A stretch of DNA of 64,000 nt from Trichoplusia ni (GCF_003590095.1 NC_039478.1:21018001-21082000); one strand, 5' to 3'. Positions 49,153-62,222 are shown, counted from the stretch's first letter. A program made the numbers and translations. The notes: generated by a model from the sequence alone, not told the origin.

Positions 49153-49256
49153 AGCATCATGGCTCGGAGCAGCTACATGACGGTGCTCGTGACGCGTGAG
49201 AAGAACTCGCCCTACTACCTCGTCGAGATGAAGATAAAAAAGATTACGGGTCTAGA
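49153..49256 (+). CDS. gene 2, exon 4, unrecognised protein
   Basis: Acceptor CTTGTGTATAG|AGC and donor GGTCTAGA|GTAAGT. It encodes SIMARSSYMTVLVTREKN, then SPYYLVEMKIKKITGL. The ATG at 49159 has a good context (ATCATGG), so it could be the start codon if the small exons are untranslated; otherwise it is internal. GC-rich third positions stand out from the AT-rich introns and support coding. The stretch I-T-G-L-E-P-T-T-T-V-Y-K-Y-K-I-Y across the next junction faintly recalls the end of a fibronectin type III repeat, but not enough for a call. Confidence 0.7.
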
Positions 49257-49589
49257 GTAAGTTTGAATTAGCAATGTATTATACATAGTGCCTGACGGAT
49301 AAAAAGGGTCTTTGGAAGTTTCGTTGGTCACTTTTCCCAAAATTTTCCTTTTGAAGTATAACTAAAAATGGCCAGGAAACATGACGGGCTAGAGTCTGTT
49401 TAACACTAGGTCTCGTTAATCTTAATGTAGGTAGAGAGTTAAAATTTGTTATGTCTGTTGGTGAAACAACTAATGATAAAGTGTAGTAATTTCCTGATGT
49501 TTTCCAAGTTGCACTCAACCGATTCTCTATAAAAGACATCTTATCTTCATTGCCCATCAGATTAGTTCTAAGACATCTTTAACTTTTAG

Positions 49590-49691
49590 GCCTACTACTA
49601 CGGTCTACAAGTATAAAATCTACGTGGATCTCTGGACCGAAGTCAATCCACACATCCCACTGGTGCCACCGACTGCATCACCAAATGAAAC
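49590..49691 (+). CDS. gene 2, exon 5
   Basis: Acceptor TTAACTTTTAG|GCC and donor GAAAC|GTAAGT, in frame with exon 4. It encodes PTTTVYKYKIYVDLWTEVNP, then HIPLVPPTASPNET. I do not recognise the family. There is no transmembrane segment; the mix of beta-strand-like and Pro-rich stretches suggests a folded domain ending in a linker. Confidence 0.7.
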
Positions 49692-50427
49692 GTAAGTATT
49701 TCAGACAATAACTACTAATAACGTGTTGGAACGGAACCCGGTTATATATTAAACGCTTTTCAACATGGTAATACCTTATCCAAGAAAGCGGAGATGCTCT
49801 CTCTTGGATCTATTTAAACAAAAAAGGTTTCTCAAATTTTGATCAATCGAGCTAATCATTTTAGAGACAAGTTTTTCCGTATTTTTTTTTTTGTGTTTAT
49901 AAAGAAGTTCTTTACTTGCAAAGGAATCCCATTTATAATATAACCGGAGTCTGTCCAGACATAGAGTAATTGTTATAACACTGTATGCAAAGAATAGTCA
50001 TACTTAGATGCTTAGTCAAAACTGGTCTCAAAAAAAACAAGAATATTTTCCCCATTGCTCTACCAGAAATGACCTTGCACACTTCACCTTGCAACGTGAC
50101 TGTAATCACCTTAACATTTTACTAAAGGTTCATTTAATCAGTTATTATAGTCACTACTGTCATATTCGAGTATGAAGCGAAGTCATTTCTGCCGAGCCCC
50201 TCTACCCAAATGAAATTTCTGCATCCTGCCAATACGCTATGCTCTTGCGAGAAAATATGCGAAAAAATATAATAATTATTATGTATACACCTAGTCGCGA
50301 AATTAAAAAAAAAACTTAGAAAAACATGCGACTGTCTGTCTTTTGTGCCTCTTCCAGCGATCCAGCTGTTCTTATATAGTATTTTGATTCTTAACTTAGT
50401 CCTAAATATTAATGTATTTGTCATCAG

Positions 50428-50566
50428 GTCTAGTAGAACTTATTTCTTTGACCAGAGTGAGGCTCAAGAATTCCTAAGGTATGTAAATACAAATATTCAG
50501 TCTGAACGTCACTGCTTTAAAACAAATTCAATTCGTTCTTATTCTGCAAAGTATCAAAAGGCTTAA
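50428..50566 (+). CDS. gene 2, exon 6, possibly the last coding exon
   Basis: Acceptor TTTGTCATCAG|GTC, in frame with exon 5, reading SSRTYFFDQSEAQEFLR. A donor CTAAG|GTATGT lies at 50478/50479. If it is ignored, the frame stays open for a further 29 codons to TAA at 50564-50566, which would end the protein here. If it is used, a possible next exon runs 50689-50794 (RYPRAKINKKEQWK..., ending in phase 0), but its acceptor is weak and its donor abuts a foldback element. The sequence alone does not decide between the two. Confidence 0.5.
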
Positions 50567-50796
50567 CATCTTAAAAGTATAATGCTCCTGAAAAATACTA
50601 GTGCTTTATTTGAATTTTTGTTTGAAGCAACGTCATTTCAATTGGTTTTAACCATTTTAGCATCATCGATGACATATAAATGTCCAAGATATCCACGCGC
50701 GAAAATAAATAAAAAAGAACAATGGAAGCTGGCTACAATCTTCAATCGCTCAAAAATAGCTTCAATCTTCGAATCAACTTCTAGAAGAAATCAGGT

Positions 50797-50930
50797 AATG
50801 CACTACAAATTTATATATGCCGGTGGCGAAAATCCGAATTAAAATTTTGTCCTACTGTTTTGGTAACTTCTCAAGTTAGGACAACGCTACTAGCGCCACT
50901 TTCGCCGGCATAGATAACTTTGTAGTGATG
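50797..50930. mobile_element. foldback MITE-like element
   Basis: CACTACAAATTTATATATGC on the left pairs with the reverse complement of the right end, CACTACAAAGTTATCTATGC. The inner GGCGAAA and GTCCTACTGTTTTGG parts pair as well. The whole is close to one long hairpin of about 130 bp. Confidence 0.7.
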
Positions 50931-51869
50931 TATTTTTTTTTCATTTAAAATAAAGTCTACTAACTTCTCGTTGCCAAAAATATTTCAAAATTTTGACTTG
51001 AGCTTCACTGACAGGAATTAAATAATGAAATTAGTAGATTAGTCAGTTCCGCCAAATAACTACTACAGTATTGATTTATTTTAATTAAAAAGTCTGTAAA
51101 AATGTAGATTACCTTTCAATTTTCGAAATCTTTGACGTATCATTAAAGACGTGACTTCTGAACTTCTAATTCTAACCTCAAAATTTGAACATGACAGTAT
51201 ACGCACTCTGCTACATAAAATTAAAAAAAATACTTAAAAATTAATTGAAACGTCTTTAAAAATACGTCAAACTTATATAAGTAAGTGTTTAGTAATAATA
51301 AATGTCTATTGATGTTTCGAAAAGACCATTTTTGTAATATCTAAACTAAAAAAAAAGAAAAAAAAATGAAACACGTAGTTCTTGACAGCACAATAAGTAT
51401 ATAAATAAGGGAATCTTCTACTTTACTATTATAAATAAATTAATTTACCAATATTATTAAAAAAAAATACAAAATGAACTCATGACTCGCAATAGTTATT
51501 TTTACGCTAATTTCATACACACCTAATACTTAAATAGAGAATGTCCTCAATAAATCGGAAAATAGTTGAGCTTATCGATCGACACAAGCGCAGTAATTTC
51601 TGCAAACATGGCTGCTCAAGAGCTTATTACTGTACAGTGATTACAATAAAAATTAAATTCTGGTATAATACGTTTTGTATCCAAGGCGTCTGATTTAAAT
51701 GAGAATAGGACTGTGTAAGGCTTCAATGATGTTAAACAATTGCAATCGTCAAAGGTTCACTAAATTAACATTTTTGGTTGGACTTTTCGATGATGTGTAA
51801 CGTTATATTTTATTAAAATACAGTAAAACAATAGAAGCTGCTATGTTTAAAAGTAAAGTTAGGTACTTA

Positions 51870-52080
51870 AGGCGTGGAAGAGAGAGGCCACAAATTTCAC
51901 ACAACGCCATCTAGTCTTAAACTAAGCAAAGCTTGTATTATGAGTACTATACATAGGCAGGTGCTCATCACACCATCATTTGTCGTGGGTGGGAATCGAA
52001 CCCACTAGACCAACAGGCCTGTCAATTATTGCGCTGTAACGCTTCCACAGCCGTTAATAATATTACTTTAAAACGTGGTT
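51870..52080. repeat. SINE family C copy 3 nested in a family D repeat
   Basis: The family D start, GGAAGAGAGAGGCC, is interrupted by a family C copy (ACACAACGCCATCTAGTC to AACAGGCCTGTCAA). Family D then resumes with GCGCTGTAACGCTTCCAC and AATATTACTTTAAAACG. The intact order can be seen at 61300-61380. Confidence 0.7.
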
Positions 52081-52545
52081 TACTTTGAAATCAGTCCATT
52101 TTAAACCACAGAACACTTCACTCTTAAATTAAATTCTCGTTGCCAATACAGATTAAAACAAACGCTATTTGCCACACAGTTTAAAGCCGTGAACATCCTA
52201 TTCTCATTTAAATCGCGAAATACATAATCAAAATTTCGATTTTAAAATAAAAACTTCATTGAAAGCATATCTATTAAAGTAGTTCTGTTAAATAATACAT
52301 AAGTATTATCTAATATTAATATCACTGGAATGGTATTAACCAAATATTTTTCGAAATTCACTCTTTGGAAAATGTTAGTAGAACAGTCACTTCAAGCCCT
52401 ACTAGATAAATGACATTAATTAAGGATAGGTTAAAGATGACAGAAAAAGCTTCTATACTAAAAACTTAAAGCTAACAAGACAAGAAAAACAATTAACCAC
52501 AATTTAGCACTATGATGGCTACCCTATACAATATTTTTGGGGATT

Positions 52546-52800
52546 TGGACAACATCATCATCATAAGCCCATATTCGTCCTCTGCTGGACATAGGCCTCC
52601 CCAATTGCATGCCATGAAGATCTATCTTCGTCTGCTCGCATCCAGAGAACGGAGCGAAAGTAGTATTAAGAAAACCAACTCTGGTATCAAAATTTTCGTC
52701 TATATGCTTCACCTCGGACACATTTCACCACGATATGTTGCACATCCTCTACTGTGGCATAGTCAGGACAGTTGGGCGACAGGACCTTCTTTATAAAATG
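52546..52800 (+). repeat. LINE-type repeat tail (family E)
   Basis: A CATCATCAT run is followed by GCTGGACATAGGCCTCCCC and CAATTGCATGCCATGAAGAT. Related short pieces occur at 54280-54320 and 63064-63110 (GCTGGGCAAAGGCTTCTCCC) and inside the family B copy at 48687. Confidence 0.7.
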
Positions 52801-53360
52801 TGCAAACCTCCTCGATAAATCAGTTCTTACAGTTACTTCTGATGGAGATGATGATAATCATGGAAGATGGAGTTCTAAATACTAAAGCCTCTGACATGGC
52901 TTTAGACGCCCTTAACGCTTTAGACGTTTTCCTTCAGCGATTCTATCAAGTGCTTTTGTAATTCACACTTGAATTCCAAATGACAGTAGTGCGTTCCGTA
53001 TTCGATCTTACCATATTTGAATTGACAGTCCAGCTGTCAAACCACAAGACTATTATTATAATGTAATAGAAATCTCTGTAATGACATTTTGTATGATATA
53101 ATGCATTTGGTTTGAGATGATAACAGTGATCTCGGCAACTACGCTCCCAACTCATAAAATTTTTACAGCTAAAGAGAATATCAGAAAAGTGCATAACAGT
53201 ATGTTTTGGTATATACAATAATAGTTTTCGAATCAAAATTTTAATAAGACGGTTATCAACTTACTCAAAGGCATTATATATGTGTCAAGACTTGTGACTT
53301 AAACCTGTCACTTCACACATTTGACATTCGAAGTCAATAATCAATGACGCAACGCTTCCT

Positions 53361-53462
53361 GGTCGCGAGTTGAAACAGTTCGACTCTTTCACTATACGAC
53401 ACTGGCAGAAATTGTGCAAAGAACAGCAGAATGCCATAAAAAAAACAGTTTGACTCGCGACC
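53361..53462. mobile_element. small inverted-repeat element
   Basis: GGTCGCGAGTTGAAACAGTT at the left pairs with the reverse complement of the right end, GGTCGCGAGTCAAACTGTTT. It is 102 bp long with no coding capacity. Confidence 0.55.
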
Positions 53463-55559
53463 CCGCCGCATCAGCTCTTGATAAAGGACTCGGGTTGGAT
53501 TGAAACTAGTCGGGCGCTTTGCTGTCGTTTATCTATTGGGGCTTTGTTAATGTTAGATATAAATAGGTTAATCGATGTGCTTGATATTTCCTACGCCTTT
53601 TCTGTGGAAAGTAGATGTAGAATAATTATTAAGATAATCTTCTAGTCTGGTAAGGATTTTTCGTCCCTTTCCCATTGGCTATCTAAAAAGGCAGACAAAG
53701 CAATTGAAACAGTCGAGTTAAATAAAAAATACTTTATGTACCTATTTGATTGTTTTTAATCATTATAACCAAATTACTGTATTATACCTACTTACGTATT
53801 TTTTGGTACTGTTATGCAGTTAAAAGTTTAAAAATTTATATTAAATTTTGAGATTTGGATAGTCCGTTTCTAAAATCGGATTTTTTGTCAACAGTTTTCT
53901 ATACTCTGACATTTTTTACTAAGGTTGTGTGAGCTTGTCCGCACCTTTTTATCTAGCCAATGACCCTATTTCTGAAACCGTCTGTTTATGATAATAATGA
54001 CATTAACTTTAGAAGGTGCTACTTAAAGTACTCAAAGTCTGGCACAGACTTACAATGTCGAGCTAACTATCTTTATATATTTTACACCTATTTCCTCTTG
54101 ATGGCTTTGTTAATTTACTGAAAAGATGAGACATGAGATATCGAAAAAAAAAACAAAACAGGGAAAAGACAAACATACGAAAATGAAACTTTCTTTTAAG
54201 ACGTTATACCTACACACACACACATAAAGACCACTTTGATACTAATTGTAAAAGGACAGAGAAAATTAATAATTACACCAGCCTATATACGTCCTACTGC
54301 TGGGCAAGGATTAAATTCCTTATTAATGAATTGAGTATCGTTTCGTAAGTTTGTCTTGTGTGAAAACCCTACTTTTTAGGCTTGAAAATGAAGAAAATAC
54401 TACAGGTAGCCAAAATAATCTAAAATTTGAAAATGAGAGAACTAATATAAATATTCTGTTGTTTAAACTTTTGGCCTAAAAATCAAATATAATATGTAAT
54501 ACAACGGTCTACAACCAAATATCGAACTTAAAAATCGAATGGCTAACGTAAAGTACAAGTATCTAGCTTCGACCACAAGATGGCGCTAGTCGCAAACCTT
54601 ATTTAATTTGCTGTATATTTTTATATTTGAAGGTTACCTGGTCCATTTTAAGTAAAATATTCTAGGTTAAGTATTAATTAGTTATTTAATATGTAAATAT
54701 ACAATTGAATGACATAAGTTTCAGTAAAACGTAGTTGTCTTATATTAATGTCAGGATATCGTAAAAAAAAAACAAAAAAGAACAAAGAAGAAATAAAATA
54801 TAAAAAAAATATACCACCAAAGGCAAATAGACAGACAGAATTTTGCGAGGCAATTTGAGGTCACGGCTATTCATAAAAAAAAACGTTTCTTGATCGACAC
54901 TAAACAGTTACTGAATAAAACCAATAAAAAACAAGAACACATTACAAAATAAAAACGTCTACGATAGCAATTTAAAGTTACCTTATGGATGTAAAAACTA
55001 TTGATAATATAGACCTTGAATTTTACTCTAGTAATACTGATCAATAACTTATGAAATACATTCTATATCTTCATTAGATTTAATTATTATATCTATAGCT
55101 ATAGAAATGACACAAAACGTCATTTTACTCCCAAAAAACTAAAAGTCAAATTTCTAAAATTCTTTTATAGAAGTAGGTTCCCAATAGAAAGTTTTGAATT
55201 AAATAATATTTTTTAATTTATTTATATATTTTTTCTGATGTAGATTTTTTAATTAATTTAATAAAAAATGATAAAAAAAAGTAGAATCTTAGTTAAAATT
55301 TATTTTCTAATTAAATAAACCGGCTATGTTTTTTAATTACACTATTTAATTTAATTTTTTTAGCGATAAATGTACATATTACTATAAATGAAAAAAAAAG
55401 GTGTCCGGAGTGTTATTGGTTAGTATGTAAAAATAATGAAATAGGTACGGATTATTAAGATTACATTAAGGACTAGAAATAAGAGGCTTTTAGCCGAAAA
55501 TACAGAAATGTGGTTGGCCCAAATAAACACTTAGATTTTGTACATACGTAGTTATGTGG

Positions 55560-55579
55560 TTAGGTTAGGTTAGGTTAGG
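55560..55579 (+). repeat. four exact TTAGG units
   Basis: A short interstitial run of the insect telomere unit, directly followed by a long A/G-rich tract (AGAAAAAAGAAAAAAAAGAA type). Confidence 0.9.
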
Positions 55580-56119
55580 ACAGAAAAAAGAAAAAAAAGA
55601 AAGAAAAAATAAGAAAAGAAAATGAAAAAAAAGAAAAAAGAAAGAAAAAAAGAAAAAAGGAACCATAATTTATTTTAGTGTAAACGTTATGGTTAAATTG
55701 GGTTAAAATTTTATACTTTGAATATCCTTTTGTGACCCTTAAATATCAATTTACACTATCGACTTTCTAAAATTTGCAAATAATTCTATATACAACAAAA
55801 AAAATATTTCGCCTTTTGATAACAGCTGAAAATTTCAAATTTTGATAATAGTATACAACCGTTTTGGACTATAGATACATACAAATTTCATAGAATCAAA
55901 ATAATTTGCAATAAACCGACATCCTACGACCATCAGAGGAAGAAGGAGAGATAGTGATATATGGAAAGGAGAGATCTCTTTTCCATAGTAAAGTCTAGAA
56001 AATTTAGTATTTCTCAAAATTACTAGTATTTATTTAATGTCATTCGTTCGTTTTTTAAAGAAATCAAAAATAAATAAATATTTGGTATCATGCCTGCCAT
56101 ACCTATTACCTTCTTAAAG

Positions 56120-56210
56120 TAAAACTAATGCAGTGTGAAAGAGAGACGGCACTATACACCATATAGACCGCTGTCCCGCTTCCACAACTACAAGAATATT
56201 ACTTTAAGAG
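56120..56210 (+). repeat. family D repeat
   Basis: GAAAGAGAGACGGCACTATA, then CGCTGTCCCGCTTCCACAAC and AAGAATATTACTTTAAGA. Other copies lie at 39530, 51870 and 61300. Confidence 0.65.
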
Positions 56211-56736
56211 GTTGTTCGCGAGCAAGAAGGACCTGGGCCCCAATTCTGATATTTAAAATGGCCGATGAATGAATGAAATTTGGCTTAAAATGACTATTTT
56301 CGTTTTATCTTAACCATTTTTCTACACAATAATTGGAAATTCAGTGTGGGAAGCTAAACTCATGGTCAATACAATTAAGTTTCAATTATTGTATTGGCAA
56401 AATGCTTAAGATAATAGGAATAATTTCAAATTTAAATTAATTGTCATTCATTCATCGGCCATTGTAAAATAGCAGAATCGCTGAAGGTACTCATTAGTCA
56501 GTGAGGATTCAATAGTACAGGAATGAATCGAGACTACTCATGCCAAATTCGACGAATAAGGGTCTGTGACCAACTAGTGTACATACAATAAGATAGCGGA
56601 ATAGATATAAGATTAAATAAGTTTTAGAATAATGAATAATATAAGTGTAATCTTTTAGGTTACTTCAATTCATTTTGTTATTGGTATTAGTTTGATTTTG
56701 TCTCGGTCTCACTATTAATTAAGAAAAATCAATTAA

Positions 56737-57019
56737 ACAACCCCCGGCAGTGCAACTTTAACCGAACACCACTTTTAGGCTCGACCGATTTTTGTTAAAC
56801 ATGTCTAGGAACATTCGCACATGTAGGTACATACCTTTAATTCAAATTGAATTCGATCAATCCATCCGTTCGGTCGCTATGATTCCGCATACAGACAGAC
56901 ATAGAAACAAACAAACAAACAATCAAACAGACAAACAAACATACAAACTAGCAGGCAGACACACAGACAAACACTTCAAACTAATAACACCTCTCTTTTG
57001 CGTCGGGGTTTTAAAATAA
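56737..57019. repeat. MITE-like repeat with CAAACA microsatellite
   Basis: It runs from AACCCCCGGCAGTGC to CTCTTTTGCGTCGGGGTTTT, so the ends form imperfect inverted repeats. Inside are CGACCGATTTTTGTTAAACA and a CAGACA/CAAACA run. This is a repeat type common in Lepidoptera. Confidence 0.7.
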
Positions 57020-57386
57020 TACGAAGGCGCACGCGCGGTGATAAGTCAAAATAATGACGCTTAAAAAATCCGAACAATTTAAGCAAGTGATATTTACTTT
57101 ATAATGCACATCTGAATACAAAAAGACAACGATGCGGATTTGAACTTACAACCTTTAGCTTGACAGTCCAGCAGTCAAACCAATTTGCTATCACTGCTTA
57201 ATACAAACTTTTGTCCAATGTCCTACGACCACCCAATGACATAAAAATATCATTTTTTTTTGTATTTAAATAATTATTTACGTAATTTTTAGTTTTTCAT
57301 TAATTATAACTGTAAATACCACATTGGTAGTCACCAAGCAAACTACTGAAAGTACCTATTAATTAATACTACATAAATACTTAGAG

Positions 57387-57419
57387 CTGCCACTAGATGG
57401 CGTTGTTCTCTAGTGGCAG
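57387..57419. promoter_or_regulatory. CTCF-like site inside a perfect inverted repeat
   Basis: CTGCCACTAGATGGCGTT fits the CTCF core CCANNAGRNGGC. The first 11 bases are repeated in reverse complement at 57409-57419 (TCTAGTGGCAG), 11 bases away. A related word, CTGTCACTAGATGGCAGTA, is at 58182-58200. Confidence 0.45.
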
Positions 57420-58310
57420 TTTTAAATACAAAGGTATTTTATTTTTCTACAATAACATTAAATAGGTACGTGTACTATAGTAAGTTAGTATTATTTGTGT
57501 AAATATAACTAAGGTAGGTTGAGTAAAGGCAAGTTGTAAATATGAAGTAGATAGATATTAAATTTACAAGAAATAGTATAGCCACTTATTTTTTGTCAGA
57601 TGTTTATTAAGTTTATAATTATTTTCGTCATTTTTTATACACGTCTTTAACTGTTTTTTATTGCTTATAACTTAGTTTCTCTAAGTTATTACTCTCAGAT
57701 TAAAGTATTTTTTCATAAAAACAGGTTCAAAACGGAAATTCAAATTGAAGTAGTGATCTATATTTAACCACGAAGGACAAATACAATAACAAAAAAAAAC
57801 TACGAACCACAAATACAACTACAAAAAAAGCAAAACAATTTAGAACAGAAAAAAAAATAACAACATAAAAAATTAACATAAATTTCAATAATAAAGACAA
57901 AAACTAAATTACACAGATGCTCTTAAAAAACTTTTAGATAAATTTTAAACCGTTTTAGAACAGAATCTCTTAATAAATTATGTAGTAAATGGTTAAACAT
58001 TCTCAAAATCCGTGGTAGAGAGTACTCGTAGTTATATTATATTACCTTTTTATTATAAGTTATAAACTCTTTAACCTTGTTCATATTTTTCTGTCAATAA
58101 AATAAGTGTGCTATACTCGTAAGTGATGTAAATATAAAATGGATCCCGTAAGCTGAGACCACTACTAATTAGTACTTACGGCTGTCACTAGATGGCAGTA
58201 GTAGATTATAAATATGTATATAGTTTAATTTGTTTCTGTCAATTTAGTTGATATTTTCCGTTTTATAATATTAAGTTTATATTAAACTTGAAAAAAATCT
58301 ATATCCTATC

Positions 58311-58572
58311 GGTCTAGGCTTTTCCCAATTATGTTGGGGTCAGCTTCCAGTCTAACCGGATTCAGCTAAGTACCAGTGTTTTACAAGGAGCGACTGCCCA
58401 TCTGACCTCCTCAACCCAGTTACCTGGGCAACACAATACCCCTTAGTTAGACTGGTTGACAAACTTTCAAGCTTCTGACTACCTGTAACGGCTGTCAAAA
58501 ATGTATGAATAACAGCCGGGACCCACAATGTAACGTGCCTTCCGAAACACGGAGGAACTCGTTATGACAAAG
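58311..58572 (+). repeat. interspersed repeat family A, copy 2 (most complete)
   Basis: GGCTTTTCCCAATTATGTTG, TACCAGTGTTTTACAAGGAG, CTGGGCAACACAATACCCCT, AATAACAGCCGGGACCCACA and GGAGGAACTCGTTATGACAA occur in order. It serves as the reference copy for the other two. Confidence 0.85.
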
Positions 58573-61299
58573 CCATTATCAATATTTAGAATGTTGGGAA
58601 AAGCTATTGATTTCGCCGATTTTGATAAAACGATGCTAATAACACTTCTGAGTAATTCACTTTAAACACAATTAAATTAAAATTAGTTTATCCGTTCGAA
58701 AGTTCCGATGCTTCAGACAGCCACACACATGAAAGATAGAAAGAAAAAGCATTTATTCACCGCTATGACGCATATCGCATATAGGACACAATGCAGACAA
58801 GCAAATATAAAATCCAACAAAAGTACATGTTAAAACAATAGAAACAAAAAGAAATAGATAGAAAAAAAATGCGTCTCAAGCACGCGACGACACGGTACAT
58901 GAAAAATTACATTACAACGCCCCGTCGTTTTGGCGTCAGGGGTTGAAAACATTAAACAGTGTGTGATAGTGTTTTTATTTTGTTAAATTTTTACTACTTT
59001 TATTTATTAACTTATTTATTTATTATATTTGTAAAAAGTTACACGGTAGTACGTACTAGGTGAAAAAATAATAATTAGAATATAGGGTAAGTAAGGATAA
59101 GATGCAAATGTACATATAAAAACCTAATACACTTAGGTCTGACGTTAAACGAACAATAATTAATTAGGCGATTTAGTGTATAAATTATATATTAATTGTA
59201 AATGTACATACTTATATATAAGTTAATTGTAAAACTTAAGAAGTTTATTTATTTCCTATTTTTCTTTTTTTACATTTTTTTTTTCGATCTATAAAAGTTG
59301 GGTTTTATTTATTCATAAAAAAATGTTGAATTAATAAAGTTTTGTTAATTATAATTTTATTATAATATATCATATTTGAGCTGAAATTCATAAGTAGTTA
59401 TAACAGATCGGATAAACAAAATTTTTTGAGTAAAATTATAAAAATTGTTTACGCATTTTTGAGTTGACATTCAGTTTCTTTTTAGTCAGCTTTTAAATTG
59501 TGTATTCGTTCGTCGTGTATATATTTAGATTAAATGAGGAATTTGTAAATATAAAAATACGTGGTACAGAACAGGACAACTTAGCTAAATTAGGCTTAGT
59601 TAGGTAACTTATTATTATTTTCTCTTCCATATAAATAATAGTTTTTTTAAAAAAAGTCCTTAACTAACAAAGCTTGCATAGGCAATAACACTGATTACAC
59701 TGATCGCTAAAATATCTGGAAATGTCAATTGAAAAGAACTGTCATTTCCAGACGTTTCATCGTGTTATATCTTTGTTAATGCCGATTTTTGTAAGTTATA
59801 TTTATCTATTGAAGTATCAAGACATAGTGTGTACGTAAGTGTTAGTCGTCGCTTGAGGAATGCGAGTGGTGAGACAGATAAAGCCGATTGGCAAGATGTA
59901 GAATCAAAATCAAAAAGTTAGTCAAAAATTGTTAATATTAACCTACAAAATAGCACTTTTCCAAAGCCACATTCAAAATTAAAGCATCCTGATTGGTCCA
60001 CGCACCACAGTGCCGTAACTGTAAAGAACGAAACACCGCAACAAACTCAGAACCACTGCGGGAGTGTACGCACTGTCTTTTAATCTACAACAGCAAGATA
60101 AAAGAAAACCCAATTATAAAAAACAAACCAGCCAATGAAATAGCTTTTGAAGTCAACCCAAAACACTTAAAAGATTTCGAGTATCAACTAGAAAGACCCT
60201 TTCAACAGCACGACCAGTCACCACAATCAGCATCTGATCTATTCACAATAATGACGTAAGGGTCAGCCATCACCTCCCATTATTTGAGGGAGAGAGTTGA
60301 CACCAGACACCACCGCTGCTGACCATCTTTTGTCATCCACCCCCGCCCAGCCGCTTGCAAACCTCAGGAGTTGACTAGCTCTTATGTGCACACTTAAACA
60401 CTGAAACAAACTGATACATGATTATGATAAATTATATTACCATAAAGTCTCCGATCAATACAACACAACAAACAATTTGGATTTAACATTAAATTAATAC
60501 AATAGATTGTTTCCGTACGTATAGAGCAACATGCTAAGAGACAACTGTCCGCCTGAGAGTCTGGGCTGTTTTTCATCTGACTATTTACAACTTTTGAGTA
60601 TAAAGTCGAAATTTGCTTTGATGATGAATGTCTGTTGCCAATATAACAACGAATAACAGAATAAAATTATAATTAAAGGGGGCTCCCATTCAACTACACG
60701 ATTTTAAGCCCATTTTTGAAGATACGTACGGAATTTACATGCGCAAGACGCCACGCCTACATGACCGGTTTTATAAATAAATATGTTACCTATAATGCAT
60801 GAGTTTCTAAATACATATTACAAATAGACAATTGATCTTCAATCTCTATACTTAGTATAAGTTGTATAAATTAACATAAATGTACATTACATGGGATGGG
60901 AGGTACAGTTCTATATAGTACTTGTAAATTTTCGTAAAATCAGGTTAGAAAGTATAAGGGTAAACTATATGTAGTCATTGTAAATAAAAGTATTTTCTTT
61001 TCGTATTTTTATTAATTTAGCTTTTAGACAAAATTGAAAAGAAAACATAAGGGAAAATATGAGTGGAAATTCTGTTTGTTCCACTTGAATCTCAGCCGAC
61101 CCGAGATAGTAAAATTAGTTGTTTAGGCAATTAAGTGTTAACTATTAATTTATACAAGTTTTCTGGCAAAAAAATTGGAAATATATTGGTACTAGACCTT
61201 ACTGGAGCTTTTAATAATGACCTGTTGATGCATCAACACCAACATCTGCTGATGCTGACCCGAAGGCCTACTGGGCTACTTCCTAAAGTAATTCTTCAG

Positions 61300-61385
61300 C
61301 TGTGGAAAAGAGAGGCCGCTATTCATCTTGTAGCGCGCTGTCACGCTTACACTCCCGCAATAATATAACTTTAAAACGTAATACG
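61300..61385 (+). repeat. family D repeat, intact order
   Basis: GGAAAAGAGAGGCCGCTATT, then GCGCTGTCACGCTTACACTC and AATAATATAACTTTAAAACG. Confidence 0.65.
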
Positions 61386-62065
61386 AATACGTTATATGAA
61401 CAGTACCATCGGTATCCTATTGGTCATAAACACTAGCCAATTTGACTTAACTAACAGGTGAGACAAAGGTCACCTGACTGTGCCAGGTCATAACCAATTA
61501 TATCCATTTGTATCTACTTTGCCACTATCATTACTGGCTGACTTTCAGGCTGCCAATACCAGCTAGGTTACCATGGCAACCCCGGTAGTACAACAATAGA
61601 AAAAACTGTTCAAGTCATAAAAGTGAGACAACACGCTATGGACGTAGAACGGTATCTCTCTTTTATAACGGCCACAATATCACTTTAAAAGTTAACATGC
61701 TCTCAATCAGTGTCAAAAAAAATAAAACCTATTTTTTATTAATTTATTTGATAGTTTTTGTTTCTTTTTACTTAGGGTAGATTATTTTCATTTTGCATTT
61801 ATATTAAGTTTAATAGAGTTTTAAAAATGTAAATATAAAGTGAAAGATAGATATAATGTATTATTAAGAAGAAATGTACATATAATCCTCTGAGAAGGAT
61901 AAAAAGTGGCCGTTTCTCTATATTAGTTCATAAGTATATGGCTGCCCGTCCATTGACGAAGAACGAGGAAGCAGAGCGGAGAAACTTAGAAACATGTACC
62001 AATAGGTTAGCAAGACTTCCCGATAGTCATATGTTTAGACTTGGGTAATTTTTTTTTTCTTTATA

Positions 62066-62222
62066 AATAAATGCGGACAACATCACATACATTACATTGT
62101 TCTGAACCCAAAGTAAGTTGCTAAAGCACTTGTGTTATGGAATTCAGATACAACGTAGGTACCACGAACACCCAGACCCGAGACAATGTAGAAACCGGTG
62201 CGTACGCCACTCGACCACGGAG
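62066..62222 (-). repeat. SINE family B, copy 3, truncated
   Basis: ATAAATGCGGACAACATCAC to AGACAATGTAGAAACCGGTG, ending CGCCACTCGACCACGG. It lacks the B-box part that copy 1 has between these blocks, so an internal deletion joined the two ends. Confidence 0.75.
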
